A stretch of 64,000 nt of DNA, taken from assembly GCF_000803215.1 (NCBI RefSeq), contig NZ_JSXC01000033.1, positions 62,001-126,000 of the forward strand, written 5' to 3'. A program made the translations under genes and the position numbers. Below the pieces are notes generated by a model, which did no database searches, had not been told where the DNA came from, and saw only the letters and a list, made by a program, of their open reading frames with translations. This document shows positions 53,217 through 62,797 of this stretch, piece by piece (position 1 is the stretch's first letter; each line of letters starts with the position of its first letter). The stretch is from Pectobacterium fontis. Lineage in GTDB: Bacteria > Pseudomonadota > Gammaproteobacteria > Enterobacterales > Enterobacteriaceae.

Positions 53217-54401
53217 TTGCGGCTCAGACGTTCATTAACGATTAAACAGATGACAGCCGTGTCAGCCGTGGCACTGGTGACAATCAGCCTGTTTATCGTC
53301 ATACAGCTCTTTCACTTTGTTCATCAACGCCGTGATGATTATGCCCGACAACTGGAGAGCATTGCGTACTCTGTGCGCCAACCGTTGACGGATGCCGTGC
53401 TGCAAGGTGAAGTTCAGCGTGCTGGCAATATCTTGGATAGCCTGCTGCCCGTTGCCTTTCTTAGCCGGGCCGATGTACTGCTGCCGGACGATTTCCAAAC
53501 GCTGCACGCCAATTTCCCGAAAGAACGTCCGGTGCCGGACTGGATTGCGCGGGTCTTTAAGCTACCCATCCGCATCTCTATCCCGCTCTATTCTCCGCCG
53601 CAGACGCAATATTCGGCACCGCTGGCGCATCTGGTTTTGCAGGCCGATTCCTACCGGATGTATCAATTCATCGTCAGCACGTTTTCAACCATGCTGGCGA
53701 CGTATCTGCTGCTGGCGTTGATTATGTCGATCGCCATTACCTGGTGTATTAATCGGCTGCTGATACACCCGCTGCGGGGGATTATTGTCGAGTTGCAGAA
53801 TCTACCGCCGGACGCCATGCTCCACCGCCCGCTCACGCTGCCGCCCTGGCATCAGGACGATGAGTTGGGCGCGCTGGTGCGCAGCTATAATCGCAATCAA
53901 CAACTGCTGGAACAGTCTCTGACTGCCGGAACAGAAGGCATGGGGCTGCCGGATAAAGCGCATTTTATTCGACGTCTCGAACAGCGCCTGGCCGATGCCG
54001 CACCGTTCAGCCTGGTGGTTTTTGGACTTGATGCCTCTGCTTGCCAGCAGGGCGATATCGCCGCGCTGGCTAAGCAGTTCAATGCGGTGATAGAAGAGCA
54101 GAATGACGTCGGGATCCTCTATCTGGCACGCCTCGAGTGTGATGAGTTTGCCATCATCGGGAAAACGCTGGAGTCTGCGGCACACGCACAAGAGTGGGCG
54201 CAAAACATCATGTTGGCGATCAATCCCCCCTTTTTACCTGCGGATCTCCGGCCTGCACGGGCTATCAGCACTGGTATCCTGACAATTACCGATCCTCGAC
54301 CTGAGGACGCGACGCTGCTTTTATCACAAGCGCGTTTTGCCATGCAGATGGCGCGACGCGATAAAAATACGGGTATTTATCGTCTCACCACGCCTTCCTG
54401 A
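53217..54401 (+). CDS. HmsP/YhjK-like membrane protein lacking the EAL domain
   Basis: A 394-residue protein matching the N-terminal half of HmsP/YhjK: RSLTIKQMTAVSAVALVTI (first helix about 14-34), a periplasmic domain, a second helix about 152-178, a HAMP-like linker, and a degenerate GGDEF domain. The GGDEF signature reads ECDEF (307-311), so diguanylate cyclase activity is unlikely. The usual C-terminal EAL phosphodiesterase of the roughly 650-670-residue family is absent. The frame stops just after the GGDEF fold, and the next 319 bp are non-coding. The start is a TTG with GGAG 7 nt upstream. It keeps the yhjK position next to bcs and dctA. Confidence 0.8.
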   Translation: MRLRRSLTIKQMTAVSAVALVTISLFIVIQLFHFVHQRRDDYARQLESIAYSVRQPLTDAVLQGEVQRAGNILDSLLPVAFLSRADVLLPDDFQTLHANFPKERPVPDWIARVFKLPIRISIPLYSPPQTQYSAPLAHLVLQADSYRMYQFIVSTFSTMLATYLLLALIMSIAITWCINRLLIHPLRGIIVELQNLPPDAMLHRPLTLPPWHQDDELGALVRSYNRNQQLLEQSLTAGTEGMGLPDKAHFIRRLEQRLADAAPFSLVVFGLDASACQQGDIAALAKQFNAVIEEQNDVGILYLARLECDEFAIIGKTLESAAHAQEWAQNIMLAINPPFLPADLRPARAISTGILTITDPRPEDATLLLSQARFAMQMARRDKNTGIYRLTTPS

Positions 54402-54720
54402 ATGTTCGTAAGTAACACAAATGTTATTTTTTGTTGATGGGCTTCCTGAAAAGCATCCTCCCCGTGTGGCGCGGGGTTGAGGGTTTTTAAACGTGATTTA
54501 TCTGCTGCAAAAATGTGCATCTGTTACAAGTAAATTGCATTGATGTTTCTTTATAATTCTTGCTGACGTGATTCAGCTCTTGTTTTTAACCTGTCGTTCA
54601 CAAACTAAACTTATAAAACATTCTCAGCTTGTTATTGCAATGTTACTTTTCGGCGCAATCACAGGCGGCATTCTCGTACCCTATTCCCCTCCTGTGTTTT
54701 CCCCACCATAGGACGTATGT
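54402..54720. other. Intergenic region before dctA
   Basis: This 319-bp stretch contains a terminator-like hairpin at 54457-54488 and then AT-rich DNA that must hold the dctA promoter. No remnant of an EAL domain can be read in it. Confidence 0.55.
54457..54488 (+). terminator. Terminator of the HmsP-like gene
   Basis: CCCCG (54460-54464) pairs with CGGGG (54472-54476), extended by CCT with AGG around a small bulge. It is followed by a run of five Ts to 54488. Confidence 0.6.
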
Positions 54721-56013
54721 ATGAAAACATCAATTTTTAAAAGTCTTTATTTTCAAGTTCTTGCTGCCATTACAATAGGGATACTGCTGGGGCATTTCTA
54801 CCCCCAACTTGGCGAGCAAATGAAGCCGCTGGGCGATGGGTTTGTTAAATTAATTAAAATGATTATTGCGCCGGTTATATTCTGTACGGTGGTCACCGGT
54901 ATCGCAGGCATGGAAAGTATGAAGTCGGTCGGTCGTACTGGTGCGGCCGCTCTGCTGTATTTTGAAATTGTGAGTACTATTGCGCTGATTATTGGCCTGG
55001 TCGTGGTCAATGTCGTGCAACCTGGCGTGGGCATGAACATCGATCCCAGCACGTTGGATGCGTCTGCGGTGGCGGTTTATACCCAACAGGCTTCACAACA
55101 GGGGCTGATTCCGTTCCTGATGGACGTGATTCCGGCGAGTGTCGTCGGCGCGTTTGCCAGCGGTAATATCTTACAGGTGTTGCTGTTTGCTGTGATGTTT
55201 GGCTTTGCGCTGCATCGCTTAGGCCCAAAAGGCAAAGTGATTTTTGATGTCATCGACAGCTTCTCCAAGGTCATTTTCGGCGTCATTAACATGATCATGA
55301 AACTGGCTCCGCTGGGTGCGTTCGGCGCAATGGCTTTCACCATCGGTAAATATGGTGTCGGTACGCTGGTGCAACTGGGACAACTGATCGCCTGCTTCTA
55401 CATCACCTGTGTTCTGTTTGTGTTCCTGGTGCTGGGCAGTATTGCCAAAGCCACGGGCTTTAGTATCTTCAAATTCATTCGTTACATCCGTGAAGAACTG
55501 CTGATCGTACTGGGCACATCTTCTTCTGAGTCCGTGCTGCCACGTATGCTGGAGAAGATGGAGAAGGTCGGTTGTAAGAAATCTGTCGTCGGCCTGGTTA
55601 TCCCGACTGGCTACTCATTCAACCTGGATGGCACCTCAATCTATCTGACGATGGCGGCGGTATTTATCGCTCAGGCGACTAATAGCCACATGGATATTTG
55701 GCATCAGATTACGCTGCTGGTGGTGCTGCTGCTGTCCTCTAAGGGTGCAGCGGGCGTGACGGGCAGTGGATTCATCGTGCTGGCGGCCACGCTGTCTGCG
55801 GTAGGCCACCTGCCTGTTGCCGGTCTGGCGCTGATTCTGGGTATTGACCGCTTCATGTCAGAAGCTCGTGCGCTGACCAACCTGATCGGTAACGGTGTGG
55901 CGACCATCGTGGTTGCGAAATACTGCCGCGAGCTGGATGAGAAGAAGCTGGATGCTGAACTGTCTGGTACGAATAAAAACGATAGCGCGGCCACGCCGAC
56001 GGCGCAGTCATAA
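54721..56013 (+). CDS. dctA: C4-dicarboxylate transporter DctA
   Basis: A 430-residue proton/sodium:dicarboxylate symporter, near-identical in long segments to E. coli DctA. It imports succinate, fumarate, malate and aspartate across the inner membrane. The GSSSSE-like segment [17 protein letters not shown] and [19 protein letters not shown] form the transport core with re-entrant hairpins. AGGA lies 7 nt upstream of the ATG. It occupies the same place between yhjK and yhjJ as in E. coli. Confidence 0.96.
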   Translation: MKTSIFKSLYFQVLAAITIGILLGHFYPQLGEQMKPLGDGFVKLIKMIIAPVIFCTVVTGIAGMESMKSVGRTGAAALLYFEIVSTIALIIGLVVVNVVQPGVGMNIDPSTLDASAVAVYTQQASQQGLIPFLMDVIPASVVGAFASGNILQVLLFAVMFGFALHRLGPKGKVIFDVIDSFSKVIFGVINMIMKLAPLGAFGAMAFTIGKYGVGTLVQLGQLIACFYITCVLFVFLVLGSIAKATGFSIFKFIRYIREELLIVLGTSSSESVLPRMLEKMEKVGCKKSVVGLVIPTGYSFNLDGTSIYLTMAAVFIAQATNSHMDIWHQITLLVVLLLSSKGAAGVTGSGFIVLAATLSAVGHLPVAGLALILGIDRFMSEARALTNLIGNGVATIVVAKYCRELDEKKLDAELSGTNKNDSAATPTAQS

Positions 56014-56048
56014 TTCTGGTTGCCATTCTACTATCGTTGTCTCAATCC

Positions 56049-56085
56049 ATTCCCCACGGCGTTCCGCCCCGTGGGGAATTTTTTT
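56049..56085 (+). terminator. dctA intrinsic terminator
   Basis: ATTCCCCACGG (56049-56059) pairs with CCGTGGGGAAT (56069-56079), followed by seven Ts. Confidence 0.92.
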
Positions 56086-56364
56086 GTCTGTAAACCCATC
56101 AAGCCAAACCGTTCCCCCCCTTTTCTGACCTGCCGCGAGACGTAAAAATATTGTTAAATATGACAATTTTTCCCTTTTTTGCAGATTATTTCGTCTCTTG
56201 AGGTGACATAGATAAAAGCGCGCTGTCAAAGGGAATGGTACACTTCGCGTCTTCAATTTTTTCCGTGATATATCCACGAGAGTGTGCGGTGGCAGACGCA
56301 AGGCCACCATAATGATCAACAATAACCACATTATTATGTTGGATAGCTATGAGTAGGGGTTCAC
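56086..56364. other. Intergenic region before yhjJ
   Basis: With the terminator, 351 bp separate dctA from yhjJ. I see no gene. The yhjJ promoter is probably in the AT-rich part near 56130-56330. Confidence 0.5.
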
Positions 56365-57855
56365 ATGCAGGGCACCAAAAAGGCGCTTTTCGTTGGTGGT
56401 TTGTTGCTGACTGTGGTCAGCAGCAGCGTGCAGGCTGAAGCACTACAGCCCGATCCTGCCTGGCAGCAGGGCAAACTTGATAATGGTTTTACCTGGCAAC
56501 TATTAACCACGCCACAGCGCCCCGGCGATCGGGTTGAGCTGCGTCTGGTCGTTAATGCCGGATCGCTGCTGGAAAACGCCCAGCAAGTCGGTTTCGCGCA
56601 TTTTCTTCCCCGTCTGGCCTTAGCGCCTGGCGATAAACTGTCCGTTGCCCAGTTACCTTCCATGCTGAGGCAGGATGCTAATGGTGCTCGCGTCCTGCCT
56701 CCGGCAATGATCTCGTACGATTTCACGTCGTATAACCTGAGCTTGCCGAATAATCGTCCCGAGCTGCTAAAAGAGGCGCTGGCATGGTTGGCTGAAAGTG
56801 CAGGGCAGATGACGTTCGACGAAAAAAGCCTACAAGCTGCACTGAAGGTGCCCGATCAGGTCGCGACCTTTCCGATTAACCCGCAAGATCCAAGCTGGCG
56901 CTATCGCCTGAAAGGCTCGCCCTTGCTGGCGCACGATCCTGCTCAGGATGTCAAACCACCGTTGAATGGCGAGCAGCTTCAGCAATTTTATAAAACCTGG
57001 TATACGCCAGATGCGATGACGTTGTACATCGTCGGTCATGTGGATAACCGCAGTGTGGTCGAGCAAATTGGTAAAGTCTTCTCTCCGTTGGAAGGGAAAC
57101 GCGAAGCACCCGCGCCGTTACCGACGTTAAGCCCGCTGCCGACGCAGGCGATCAGCCTGATGAATAACAATGTCCAGCAAGATACGGTATCGCTAATGTG
57201 GGATGCGCCGTGGCAGCCGATTCGCGAATCGCAGGCGTTGGTTCGCTACTGGCTGGGAGACATGACGCGGGAAGCCATGTTCTGGCATCTACAGCAGTCG
57301 CTGGAGAAGAGTTCGCTGAAGGGCAATAATCTCCGTTTCGACTGCAATGTATTTTATACCCGTTCTCAGTGCGCGATTCATATGGATGTCGCGAATAGCG
57401 AGGGCGTTGAGCCGAGCGTGACGTTTATGGCGCGTGAGCTGGCGACGCTGCGTGAAAAAGGGCTATCACAACAAGAATTTGATGTGCTGATTGCACGTAA
57501 GACGGACGAACTGAACAAGTTGTTCGCTACCTATGCGCGTACCAGTACAGACACCTTGATGGACCAGCGGTTACGCTCTCAGCAAAATGGCGTTGTGGAT
57601 ATCGCTCCCGAGCAGTATCAGAAATTACGTCAGACCTATCTGTCTGCGTTGACGCTCGATATGCTGAATCAGGAGCTACACCAGCAACTGGTGCAGGATA
57701 CGACATTGATGCTGATTCAACAGCCGGGTGAGCCAGAAGCGAATATGAAGGCGTTACAGGACGCCTACGATCGGATTATGACGCCAAGCGCTGAACCGGC
57801 GGCCAGTGCCGCGACAGCGGCACCTGAAGCGGAAAAATCGGCTGTCGGGCAGTAA
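56365..57855 (+). CDS. yhjJ: M16-family peptidase-like protein YhjJ
   Basis: A 496-residue exported protein of the pitrilysin/insulinase (M16) fold. A signal peptide (MQGTKKALFVGGLLLTVVSSSVQAEA) is followed by two M16-like halves. The zinc motif HxxEH is missing: in its place is GFAHFLPRLAL, which keeps the first His but lacks the Glu and second His. YhjJ proteins are probably not active peptidases. The C-terminal tail is Ala/Pro-rich. AGGGG lies about 5 nt upstream of the ATG. It follows dctA, as in E. coli. Confidence 0.9.
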   Translation: MQGTKKALFVGGLLLTVVSSSVQAEALQPDPAWQQGKLDNGFTWQLLTTPQRPGDRVELRLVVNAGSLLENAQQVGFAHFLPRLALAPGDKLSVAQLPSMLRQDANGARVLPPAMISYDFTSYNLSLPNNRPELLKEALAWLAESAGQMTFDEKSLQAALKVPDQVATFPINPQDPSWRYRLKGSPLLAHDPAQDVKPPLNGEQLQQFYKTWYTPDAMTLYIVGHVDNRSVVEQIGKVFSPLEGKREAPAPLPTLSPLPTQAISLMNNNVQQDTVSLMWDAPWQPIRESQALVRYWLGDMTREAMFWHLQQSLEKSSLKGNNLRFDCNVFYTRSQCAIHMDVANSEGVEPSVTFMARELATLREKGLSQQEFDVLIARKTDELNKLFATYARTSTDTLMDQRLRSQQNGVVDIAPEQYQKLRQTYLSALTLDMLNQELHQQLVQDTTLMLIQQPGEPEANMKALQDAYDRIMTPSAEPAASAATAAPEAEKSAVGQ

Positions 57856-57882
57856 GGCTACGCTTTTTGGCACCGGGGGAGC

Positions 57883-57999
57883 GTGTTGATCGCTATGTTG
57901 AGTGGTTGTCTGTTCCCTCCTCCGCGCTGTGGCGGTTTTTGGGGGAGCTACTATCGCGTGAGGTTTCCCGGCGGAACCTCAGATCGTGTTTTCCCCTAA
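57883..57999 (+). pseudogene. Truncated copy of the small lipoprotein gene
   Basis: The 30 bp at 57895-57924 are identical to 60265-60294 in the intact lipoprotein gene, and the similarity continues for about 12 bp more. In this frame it reads MLSGCLFPPP, the lipobox region. The N-terminal codons are missing, and the frame soon runs into repeat copy B, ending at TAA 57997-57999. This is a remnant, probably cut by the repeat or by recombination. Confidence 0.7.
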
Positions 58000-58023
58000 A
58001 TTCACGCTTCAGTGAGCAGTATG
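57938..58023. repeat. Dispersed hairpin repeat, copy B
   Basis: It shares the pattern GGGGGAG...GCGTGAGG...CCCGGCGGAACCTC...GTTTTCCCCTAAA...GAGCAGTATG with copy A at 17818 and copy C at 59964. It lies between yhjJ and the chemoreceptor gene. Confidence 0.7.
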
Positions 58024-58311
58024 CAGCACAAGATTCGCTTTTTTACCTGTCCATTTCATTTATTATTCCTTGACCAAATTAATTTCATTGTTATTGATTT
58101 CTTCAATCAATAATTGAATTGAGTAATTAATATTTGGTTACAATTCCTACATAATATTTTGATCTCACTATACCTTTTGTATTCAAGTGCGCTCAACTAA
58201 TGGTCGATATTCTTCATGAACGAGAAGGGGACTAATTTCGTCATATTGCAGACCATGCCGTAAGGCCGTCTGTGTTTACAACGTCAGACGATGACAATCT
58301 GAGAGCAATCT
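58024..58311. other. AT-rich leader of the chemoreceptor gene
   Basis: With the remnant and repeat B, 456 bp separate yhjJ from the chemoreceptor. This AT-rich part should hold its promoter. I found no convincing sigma-28 site: GCCGTAAG at 58257 lacks a matching -35. Confidence 0.4.
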
Positions 58312-59892
58312 ATGAATAGGTGGAGTGTTAAGAAAAAATTAGCAACAATGATCGCGGCAATCATTCTCTCTTTTATGATACTGGCTGCATTTTTGCTTTC
58401 CCGTCAGGCTGATACCACAGCAGAATTACAAAGCTTGTATGAAAAAGACTACCAGGCGGCATCGATCATCGGCCAGATTGATGGCCTTCTCACCCGCGTC
58501 GATATCAATATCCTTCGTATGATCGCGATTGGCGATCCAGCCTCGATCGCGACCTGGAAAAGCCAAAACACCGAGAATTTCACCAAGGTTGAAACCCTGC
58601 TCAATACGCTTAAACCCATTATTGATAGCAGTATGACGTCATCTTTTGACGGCTTACTCTCATCGTATACGTTGATGCGTAAAGGCATGGAACATCAGGT
58701 ACAAGCGGTTGAATCTGGCGATATGAAAAATGCCAGCGAAATTAATAAAAATGAAGTTAAAGTAAATGCGGATCAAACATTTAGCGCATTATTCGCATTG
58801 AAAAAAGCACAGGATGAATTAGCCAACGCCAAGGTAACGGAACAGCAAAATATTGATATGAGCACGCGTATCATCTCGTTCCTCGCGGTCATTCTGGTTG
58901 CGCTGGCATCGATTTTATTGGGAGCAGTGATTCTGCGCAGTCTACTGCGCCAGTTGGGCGGAGAACCGCTGGTGGCCTCACAGATGGTCAACCTGATGGC
59001 GCAGGGCGATCTTTCTCATCCGATTCCCGTCAAGGATAACGATCATGTGAGCCTGCTTGCACAATTGAAAGAGATGCAAGCATCCCTATCGGGAATAGTC
59101 ACCAGTGTACGCAATAATGCCGAAAGTCTGGCAACAGCCAGTATCCAAATTTCTCAGGGCAATCAGGATCTGAGTCAACGAACAGAAGAACAAGCCAGCG
59201 CACTGCAACAAACCTCCGCCACAATGGAGCAATTAGGTTCCGCGGTCAGCAATAACGCCGGAAATGCCCGTCAGGCTAGCCAGTTGGCATCCGGGGCATC
59301 AACGTTGGCAGCGGAAGGCGGGCAGATGGTCGAACGCGTGATAGAAACCATGAAAGGTATCAACAACAGTTCGAAAAAGATCTCGGACATCATCAATGTC
59401 ATTGATAGCATTGCCTTCCAGACCAATATTCTGGCGCTGAACGCTGCGGTAGAAGCCGCAAGAGCAGGTGAGCAAGGTCGTGGCTTTGCCGTTGTCGCCT
59501 CTGAAGTGCGCAATTTGGCGCAACGTAGCGCCAATGCGGCGAAAGAGATCAGCGCACTCATCACCAACAGCGTCGGGCAGGTCGAGCAAGGTAGCCACCT
59601 GGTCGATGAGGCAGGCGAAACCATGACGCGAGTGATGGCCGCGATCAATCAAGTCACGGATATCGTGTCTGAAATTAGCGCCTCCAGTCAGGAGCAAAGC
59701 TCAGGGGTGAAACAGGTTGGACAGGCTATCACTCAGATCGATAGCGTGACCCAGCAAAACGCCGCCTTGGTGGAAGAAAGTGCCGCTGCTGCGGAAAGCC
59801 TGAAAGAACAGGCCCAGCAACTCGTACAAGCCGTCGCCGTATTTCAGGTTACACCAACGGCGGCTCAACCTCGTTTGTATCTGGGGAGATAA
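58312..59892 (+). CDS. Methyl-accepting chemotaxis protein (4HB_MCP type)
   Basis: A 526-residue chemoreceptor with a first helix near residues 11-29, a four-helix-bundle sensor domain ([20 protein letters not shown] at its start), a second helix near 187-209, a HAMP domain, and a signalling coiled coil with the tip [22 protein letters not shown]. It ends RLYLGR without the NWETF-type pentapeptide, so methylation would depend on other receptors. It sits between two repeats of one family and between a broken and an intact copy of a lipoprotein gene, suggesting later insertion here. Confidence 0.92.
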   Translation: MNRWSVKKKLATMIAAIILSFMILAAFLLSRQADTTAELQSLYEKDYQAASIIGQIDGLLTRVDINILRMIAIGDPASIATWKSQNTENFTKVETLLNTLKPIIDSSMTSSFDGLLSSYTLMRKGMEHQVQAVESGDMKNASEINKNEVKVNADQTFSALFALKKAQDELANAKVTEQQNIDMSTRIISFLAVILVALASILLGAVILRSLLRQLGGEPLVASQMVNLMAQGDLSHPIPVKDNDHVSLLAQLKEMQASLSGIVTSVRNNAESLATASIQISQGNQDLSQRTEEQASALQQTSATMEQLGSAVSNNAGNARQASQLASGASTLAAEGGQMVERVIETMKGINNSSKKISDIINVIDSIAFQTNILALNAAVEAARAGEQGRGFAVVASEVRNLAQRSANAAKEISALITNSVGQVEQGSHLVDEAGETMTRVMAAINQVTDIVSEISASSQEQSSGVKQVGQAITQIDSVTQQNAALVEESAAAAESLKEQAQQLVQAVAVFQVTPTAAQPRLYLGR

Positions 59893-60219
59893 TCGTCGCC
59901 AAATAGAGTGACGAAGACAGTGTTTCTGCACGCGAGCGGCTTATTAGCTAAAGCGTAAGGTTTCGGGGGGAGATCACAGGGTGAGATCTCCCTACGGAGC
60001 TTCATCTCCATGTTTCCCCTTGAATTCGTGCTTACATGAATGGTGTTATCCCGATGAGGGAAAAGGCTTACGTAGGGGAATATACGGGATATCGTCAGTC
60101 GTGCGTTAGATAATGTAACTCTTTATTTATAAATGGATTTTAAGGAAAAATCTCGTTGTTACTGCTTTGCGCCGCTTCTATCATCCTTCGTGTTTCATCA
60201 ATGCACCGAGGAATAAAAT
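59893..60219. other. Intergenic region before the lipoprotein gene
   Basis: This 327-bp stretch holds repeat copy C and the probable promoter of the small lipoprotein gene. I see no further gene. Confidence 0.5.
59964..60045. repeat. Dispersed hairpin repeat, copy C
   Basis: It contains GGGAGATC...GATCTCCC as an inner inverted repeat (about 59969-59992) and the shared block TACGGAGCTTC...TGTTTCCCC. It is related to copies A and B and has diverged at the 3' end (CATGAATGGTG). Confidence 0.65.
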
Positions 60220-60363
60220 ATGAGTCGTACTCTTAAAGCTGCGGGGGTGATCGCACTGATCACGATGTTGAGTGGTTGTCTGTTCCCTCCTCCGGGCGGT
60301 GGCGGTGGCGGTCCACGCGGCGGTTTCCAGGAACAGCCGATGAGCCCGCCTGGAGCGCGTTAA
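60220..60363 (+). CDS. Small glycine/proline-rich lipoprotein, 47 residues
   Basis: An ATG at 60220 opens a 47-codon frame: a short basic N-terminus (MSRTLKAAG), a hydrophobic core, and the lipobox LSGC with the lipidated cysteine at residue 20. The mature part is Pro/Gly-rich (LFPPPGGGGGG) and ends PMSPPGAR. This is a small lipoprotein of unknown function with a clear lipoprotein signal. A strong terminator follows at 60417-60438. A truncated copy lies at 57883-57999, upstream of the neighbouring chemoreceptor. Confidence 0.75.
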   Translation: MSRTLKAAGVIALITMLSGCLFPPPGGGGGGPRGGFQEQPMSPPGAR

Positions 60364-60416
60364 GTTGCAAACTTATCGGTAAGGTAGATTTCTACCATAC
60401 CGATGAACCATCCTCT

Positions 60417-60438
60417 AAGGCCGCAATCGCGGCCTTTT
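60417..60438 (+). terminator. Lipoprotein gene terminator
   Basis: AAGGCCGC (60417-60424) pairs with GCGGCCTT (60429-60436) and is followed by TTTT. It lies in the gap before convergent kdgK. Confidence 0.85.
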
Positions 60439-60459
60439 CACTAATGTGGGGCACGGCGG

Positions 60460-61392
60460 TTACGCCGGCATCGCCTCAAGCGGGATGATTGCGCCACGGT
60501 ATTGGATGACCGTACTGGCCGTCAGGTGCCCGCGCTGTGCGGCCTCTTGTGTGCTGCCGCCATTCAGGCGAACTGCCAGATAGCCTGCACTGAAAGAGTC
60601 ACCTGCGGCGGTGGTATCGACCACTTTCTCTTTTGGCAGCTTGACCGCAGGGACATCGACCAATTCTTTCCCGCGCTCTGACACGAGGCAAGAATCGGCA
60701 CCGCGTTTGATGACCACTTCGTTAACGCCCAAACCGTGTGTCCGTTCCAGCACGGCTTCCAGCGGCTTCACGCCCCACAGCATGTCTTCGTCATCCAGTG
60801 TCAGGAAGGCAATATCCGTGCAGGATAGGATGTCGGTGTAGGCCTGTTGCGTCTCTTCCTTGCTCTGCCACAAACGAGGACGGTAGTTGTTATCAAAAAT
60901 CACTTTACCGCCGTTGGCGCGGCAGGCGCGCAGCAGGACGAGGAGACGCTGACGGCTTTCGGCGTTCAGAATCGCCAGACTGATGCCGCTCAGGTAGAGA
61001 TAGTCAAATTGTGCCAGTGATTGACCGATTTTTTCTGCTTCCGGGCTGTCCAGCCAGTAGCGGGCAGCGGCATCATTGCGCCAATAGTAGAAGGTACGCT
61101 CGCCGCTATCGTCGGTTTCAATGAAGTATAAACCGGGCAGTTTGTTGTCCAGCCGTTGAATCAGGTCAGTTTTCACCCCTTCTTTTTGCCAGGCGGCGAC
61201 CATCTCGGCACTGAAGCTGTCGGTGCCGAGTGCGGTCACGTAATGCACGCCCAGTTTATCGGCGTTGACCTGACGGGCAATGTAAACGGCGGTGTTCAGC
61301 GTATCGCCGCCAAATCCACGGTTAAGATCCGTGCCCTTCTGCGACAGTTCGATCATGCATTCGCCGATTACGGCAATGTTAGTAGTTGTCAT
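60460..61392 (-). CDS. kdgK: 2-keto-3-deoxygluconate kinase
   Basis: A PfkB-family sugar kinase of 310 residues. It phosphorylates 2-keto-3-deoxygluconate, the shared intermediate of pectin and hexuronate catabolism, to KDPG. The start segment is AVIGECMIELSQKG, GGDTLNTAVYIARQV lies near residue 29, and DTTAAGDSFSAGYLAVRL carries the catalytic Asp. The ATG at 61390-61392 is used; a GTG one codon earlier is possible. A KdgR-type box lies 89-105 bp upstream, as expected for this gene in soft-rot bacteria. Confidence 0.96.
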   Translation of the reverse strand: MTTTNIAVIGECMIELSQKGTDLNRGFGGDTLNTAVYIARQVNADKLGVHYVTALGTDSFSAEMVAAWQKEGVKTDLIQRLDNKLPGLYFIETDDSGERTFYYWRNDAAARYWLDSPEAEKIGQSLAQFDYLYLSGISLAILNAESRQRLLVLLRACRANGGKVIFDNNYRPRLWQSKEETQQAYTDILSCTDIAFLTLDDEDMLWGVKPLEAVLERTHGLGVNEVVIKRGADSCLVSERGKELVDVPAVKLPKEKVVDTTAAGDSFSAGYLAVRLNGGSTQEAAQRGHLTASTVIQYRGAIIPLEAMPA

Positions 61393-61480
61393 CACTTTTG
61401 GCCTGTTTGAAAAAGCTGGGTATAAAAAATGCGGAAATTAACGTCAGTCTCAACATTACGTGAGACTGAGTCAATAGCCT

Positions 61481-61497
61481 TGAAACGATGTTTTATT
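61481..61497 (-). promoter_or_regulatory. KdgR-type operator of kdgK
   Basis: TGAAACGATGTTTTATT matches the KdgR consensus and is identical to the 17-mer at 360-376. It lies between kdgK and yhjD, on the promoter side of kdgK. KdgR repression of kdgK is established in Dickeya and Pectobacterium. Confidence 0.75.
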
Positions 61498-61540
61498 TTT
61501 TCATGACGCAGATCGGAAAACCAGTGCTTTCCCACTGCTT

Positions 61541-62554
61541 TTAGCGAGGTGAGGGCGGTTCTGTCTCCCGCTCATTCTTGTCTGTTGAGGTGTCGCCTTT
61601 ATAGTTTGCGGTGGCGATCCAGGCGGCGCAGAAGAGCGTCAGACGCGCGAAGAGGTAGAAGAACGCCATCAGGCCAATAACCGAACCGAACGCCGCACCG
61701 GATGGTGAACTGGCCAGTTTAGGCAGCGCCACGGTCATCGCGAACTTGATGGCCTCAAACCCCACGGCGGCGATCAGCGTACCGCGAAAGAGCGCTTTGC
61801 GTTTAGGCTTATGGCGCGGCAAAACAAAAAATATCCACAGGAATAACAGATAGTTGGCAAAAATGGAGATCGACAGGGCAATCAGCGTCATCGCGGGGCG
61901 TAGCCACTCGATGTCATCCAGCCCCAGCGCGGTCACAATCATATTTTGCGCGGTGCCGGCAACCGAGGTCAGGAACAGCGTAATGATCAGCGCAATGACC
62001 AGCCCGGTCAGCGATAGGAAATCCCGCGTGTACTGAAAGTAAATCTTCTCTTCATCTTTCGGGTTCCGTTCCCACACGTCGCGTGATTGGGCACGGATCG
62101 CTTCACGCAGGTTTCCCATCCAACTGACGCCGGAATAGAGCGCGATCAGCAAACCGGTCAGCCCGACGGTGGTACGTTGCTGCACGGCGGTGTTGACGGT
62201 ATTTTTCAGCGTAGTCGCCAGATTAGGATCGCTGATGCTGTTGACGATACGGTTGATCAGACCTGTCAGCAGGTCGGGATTGGAAGCCAGCACAAAGCCC
62301 ACGGCGGCGAAAGACACCATGAGAATGGGGATCAGTGACAGAAAGGAGAAATAGGTAATGGCCGCACCAAACTGGTTACCCATGCGATCGTTGAAGCGTT
62401 CACCAGCACGAATCAGGTGTGCTACGCTGGGGATCGCCTGAATACGCGCAGCTAGCCGTTTGGCCTTGCCCAACAACGAGAGGGACTGCTGTGGCGCGGT
62501 ATTCCCCACAGGGGTTGGCGAGATTTGACGTTCCGGGTCTGCCGGTACAGGCAT
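61541..62554 (-). CDS. yhjD: YihY/UPF0761-family inner membrane protein YhjD
   Basis: A 337-residue inner membrane protein with about six helices of the YihY/BrkB family. It matches YhjD: GNQFGAAITYFSFLSLIPILM, GLTGLLIALYSGVSWMGNLREAIRAQS and LPRHKPKRKALFRGTLIAAVGFEAIKF. In E. coli yhjD alters suppression of LPS-related defects; its function is not settled. The frame is open 105 bp upstream, but the ATG at 62552-62554 has AGGAG 7 nt before it. It is near kdgK, as in E. coli. Confidence 0.9.
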   Translation of the reverse strand: MPVPADPERQISPTPVGNTAPQQSLSLLGKAKRLAARIQAIPSVAHLIRAGERFNDRMGNQFGAAITYFSFLSLIPILMVSFAAVGFVLASNPDLLTGLINRIVNSISDPNLATTLKNTVNTAVQQRTTVGLTGLLIALYSGVSWMGNLREAIRAQSRDVWERNPKDEEKIYFQYTRDFLSLTGLVIALIITLFLTSVAGTAQNMIVTALGLDDIEWLRPAMTLIALSISIFANYLLFLWIFFVLPRHKPKRKALFRGTLIAAVGFEAIKFAMTVALPKLASSPSGAAFGSVIGLMAFFYLFARLTLFCAAWIATANYKGDTSTDKNERETEPPSPR

Positions 62555-62601
62555 TGCGTTTCTCCTGTGTTCGGGATTATAAGATTGATTATAACCAACA
62601 A

Positions 62602-62728
<127 letters not shown>

Positions 62729-62797
62729 TAGCAATATGATTTTTTGATGTTTTTTTGAACGTACGTCATACACGGACGTTAAGCGAGTGAATTTTCC

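Noticed and set aside
58257..58264. GCCGTAAG as a sigma-28 -10 before the second chemoreceptor
   Set aside because: It has a base missing compared with GCCGATAA, and the -35 position (TCGTCATA) does not match.
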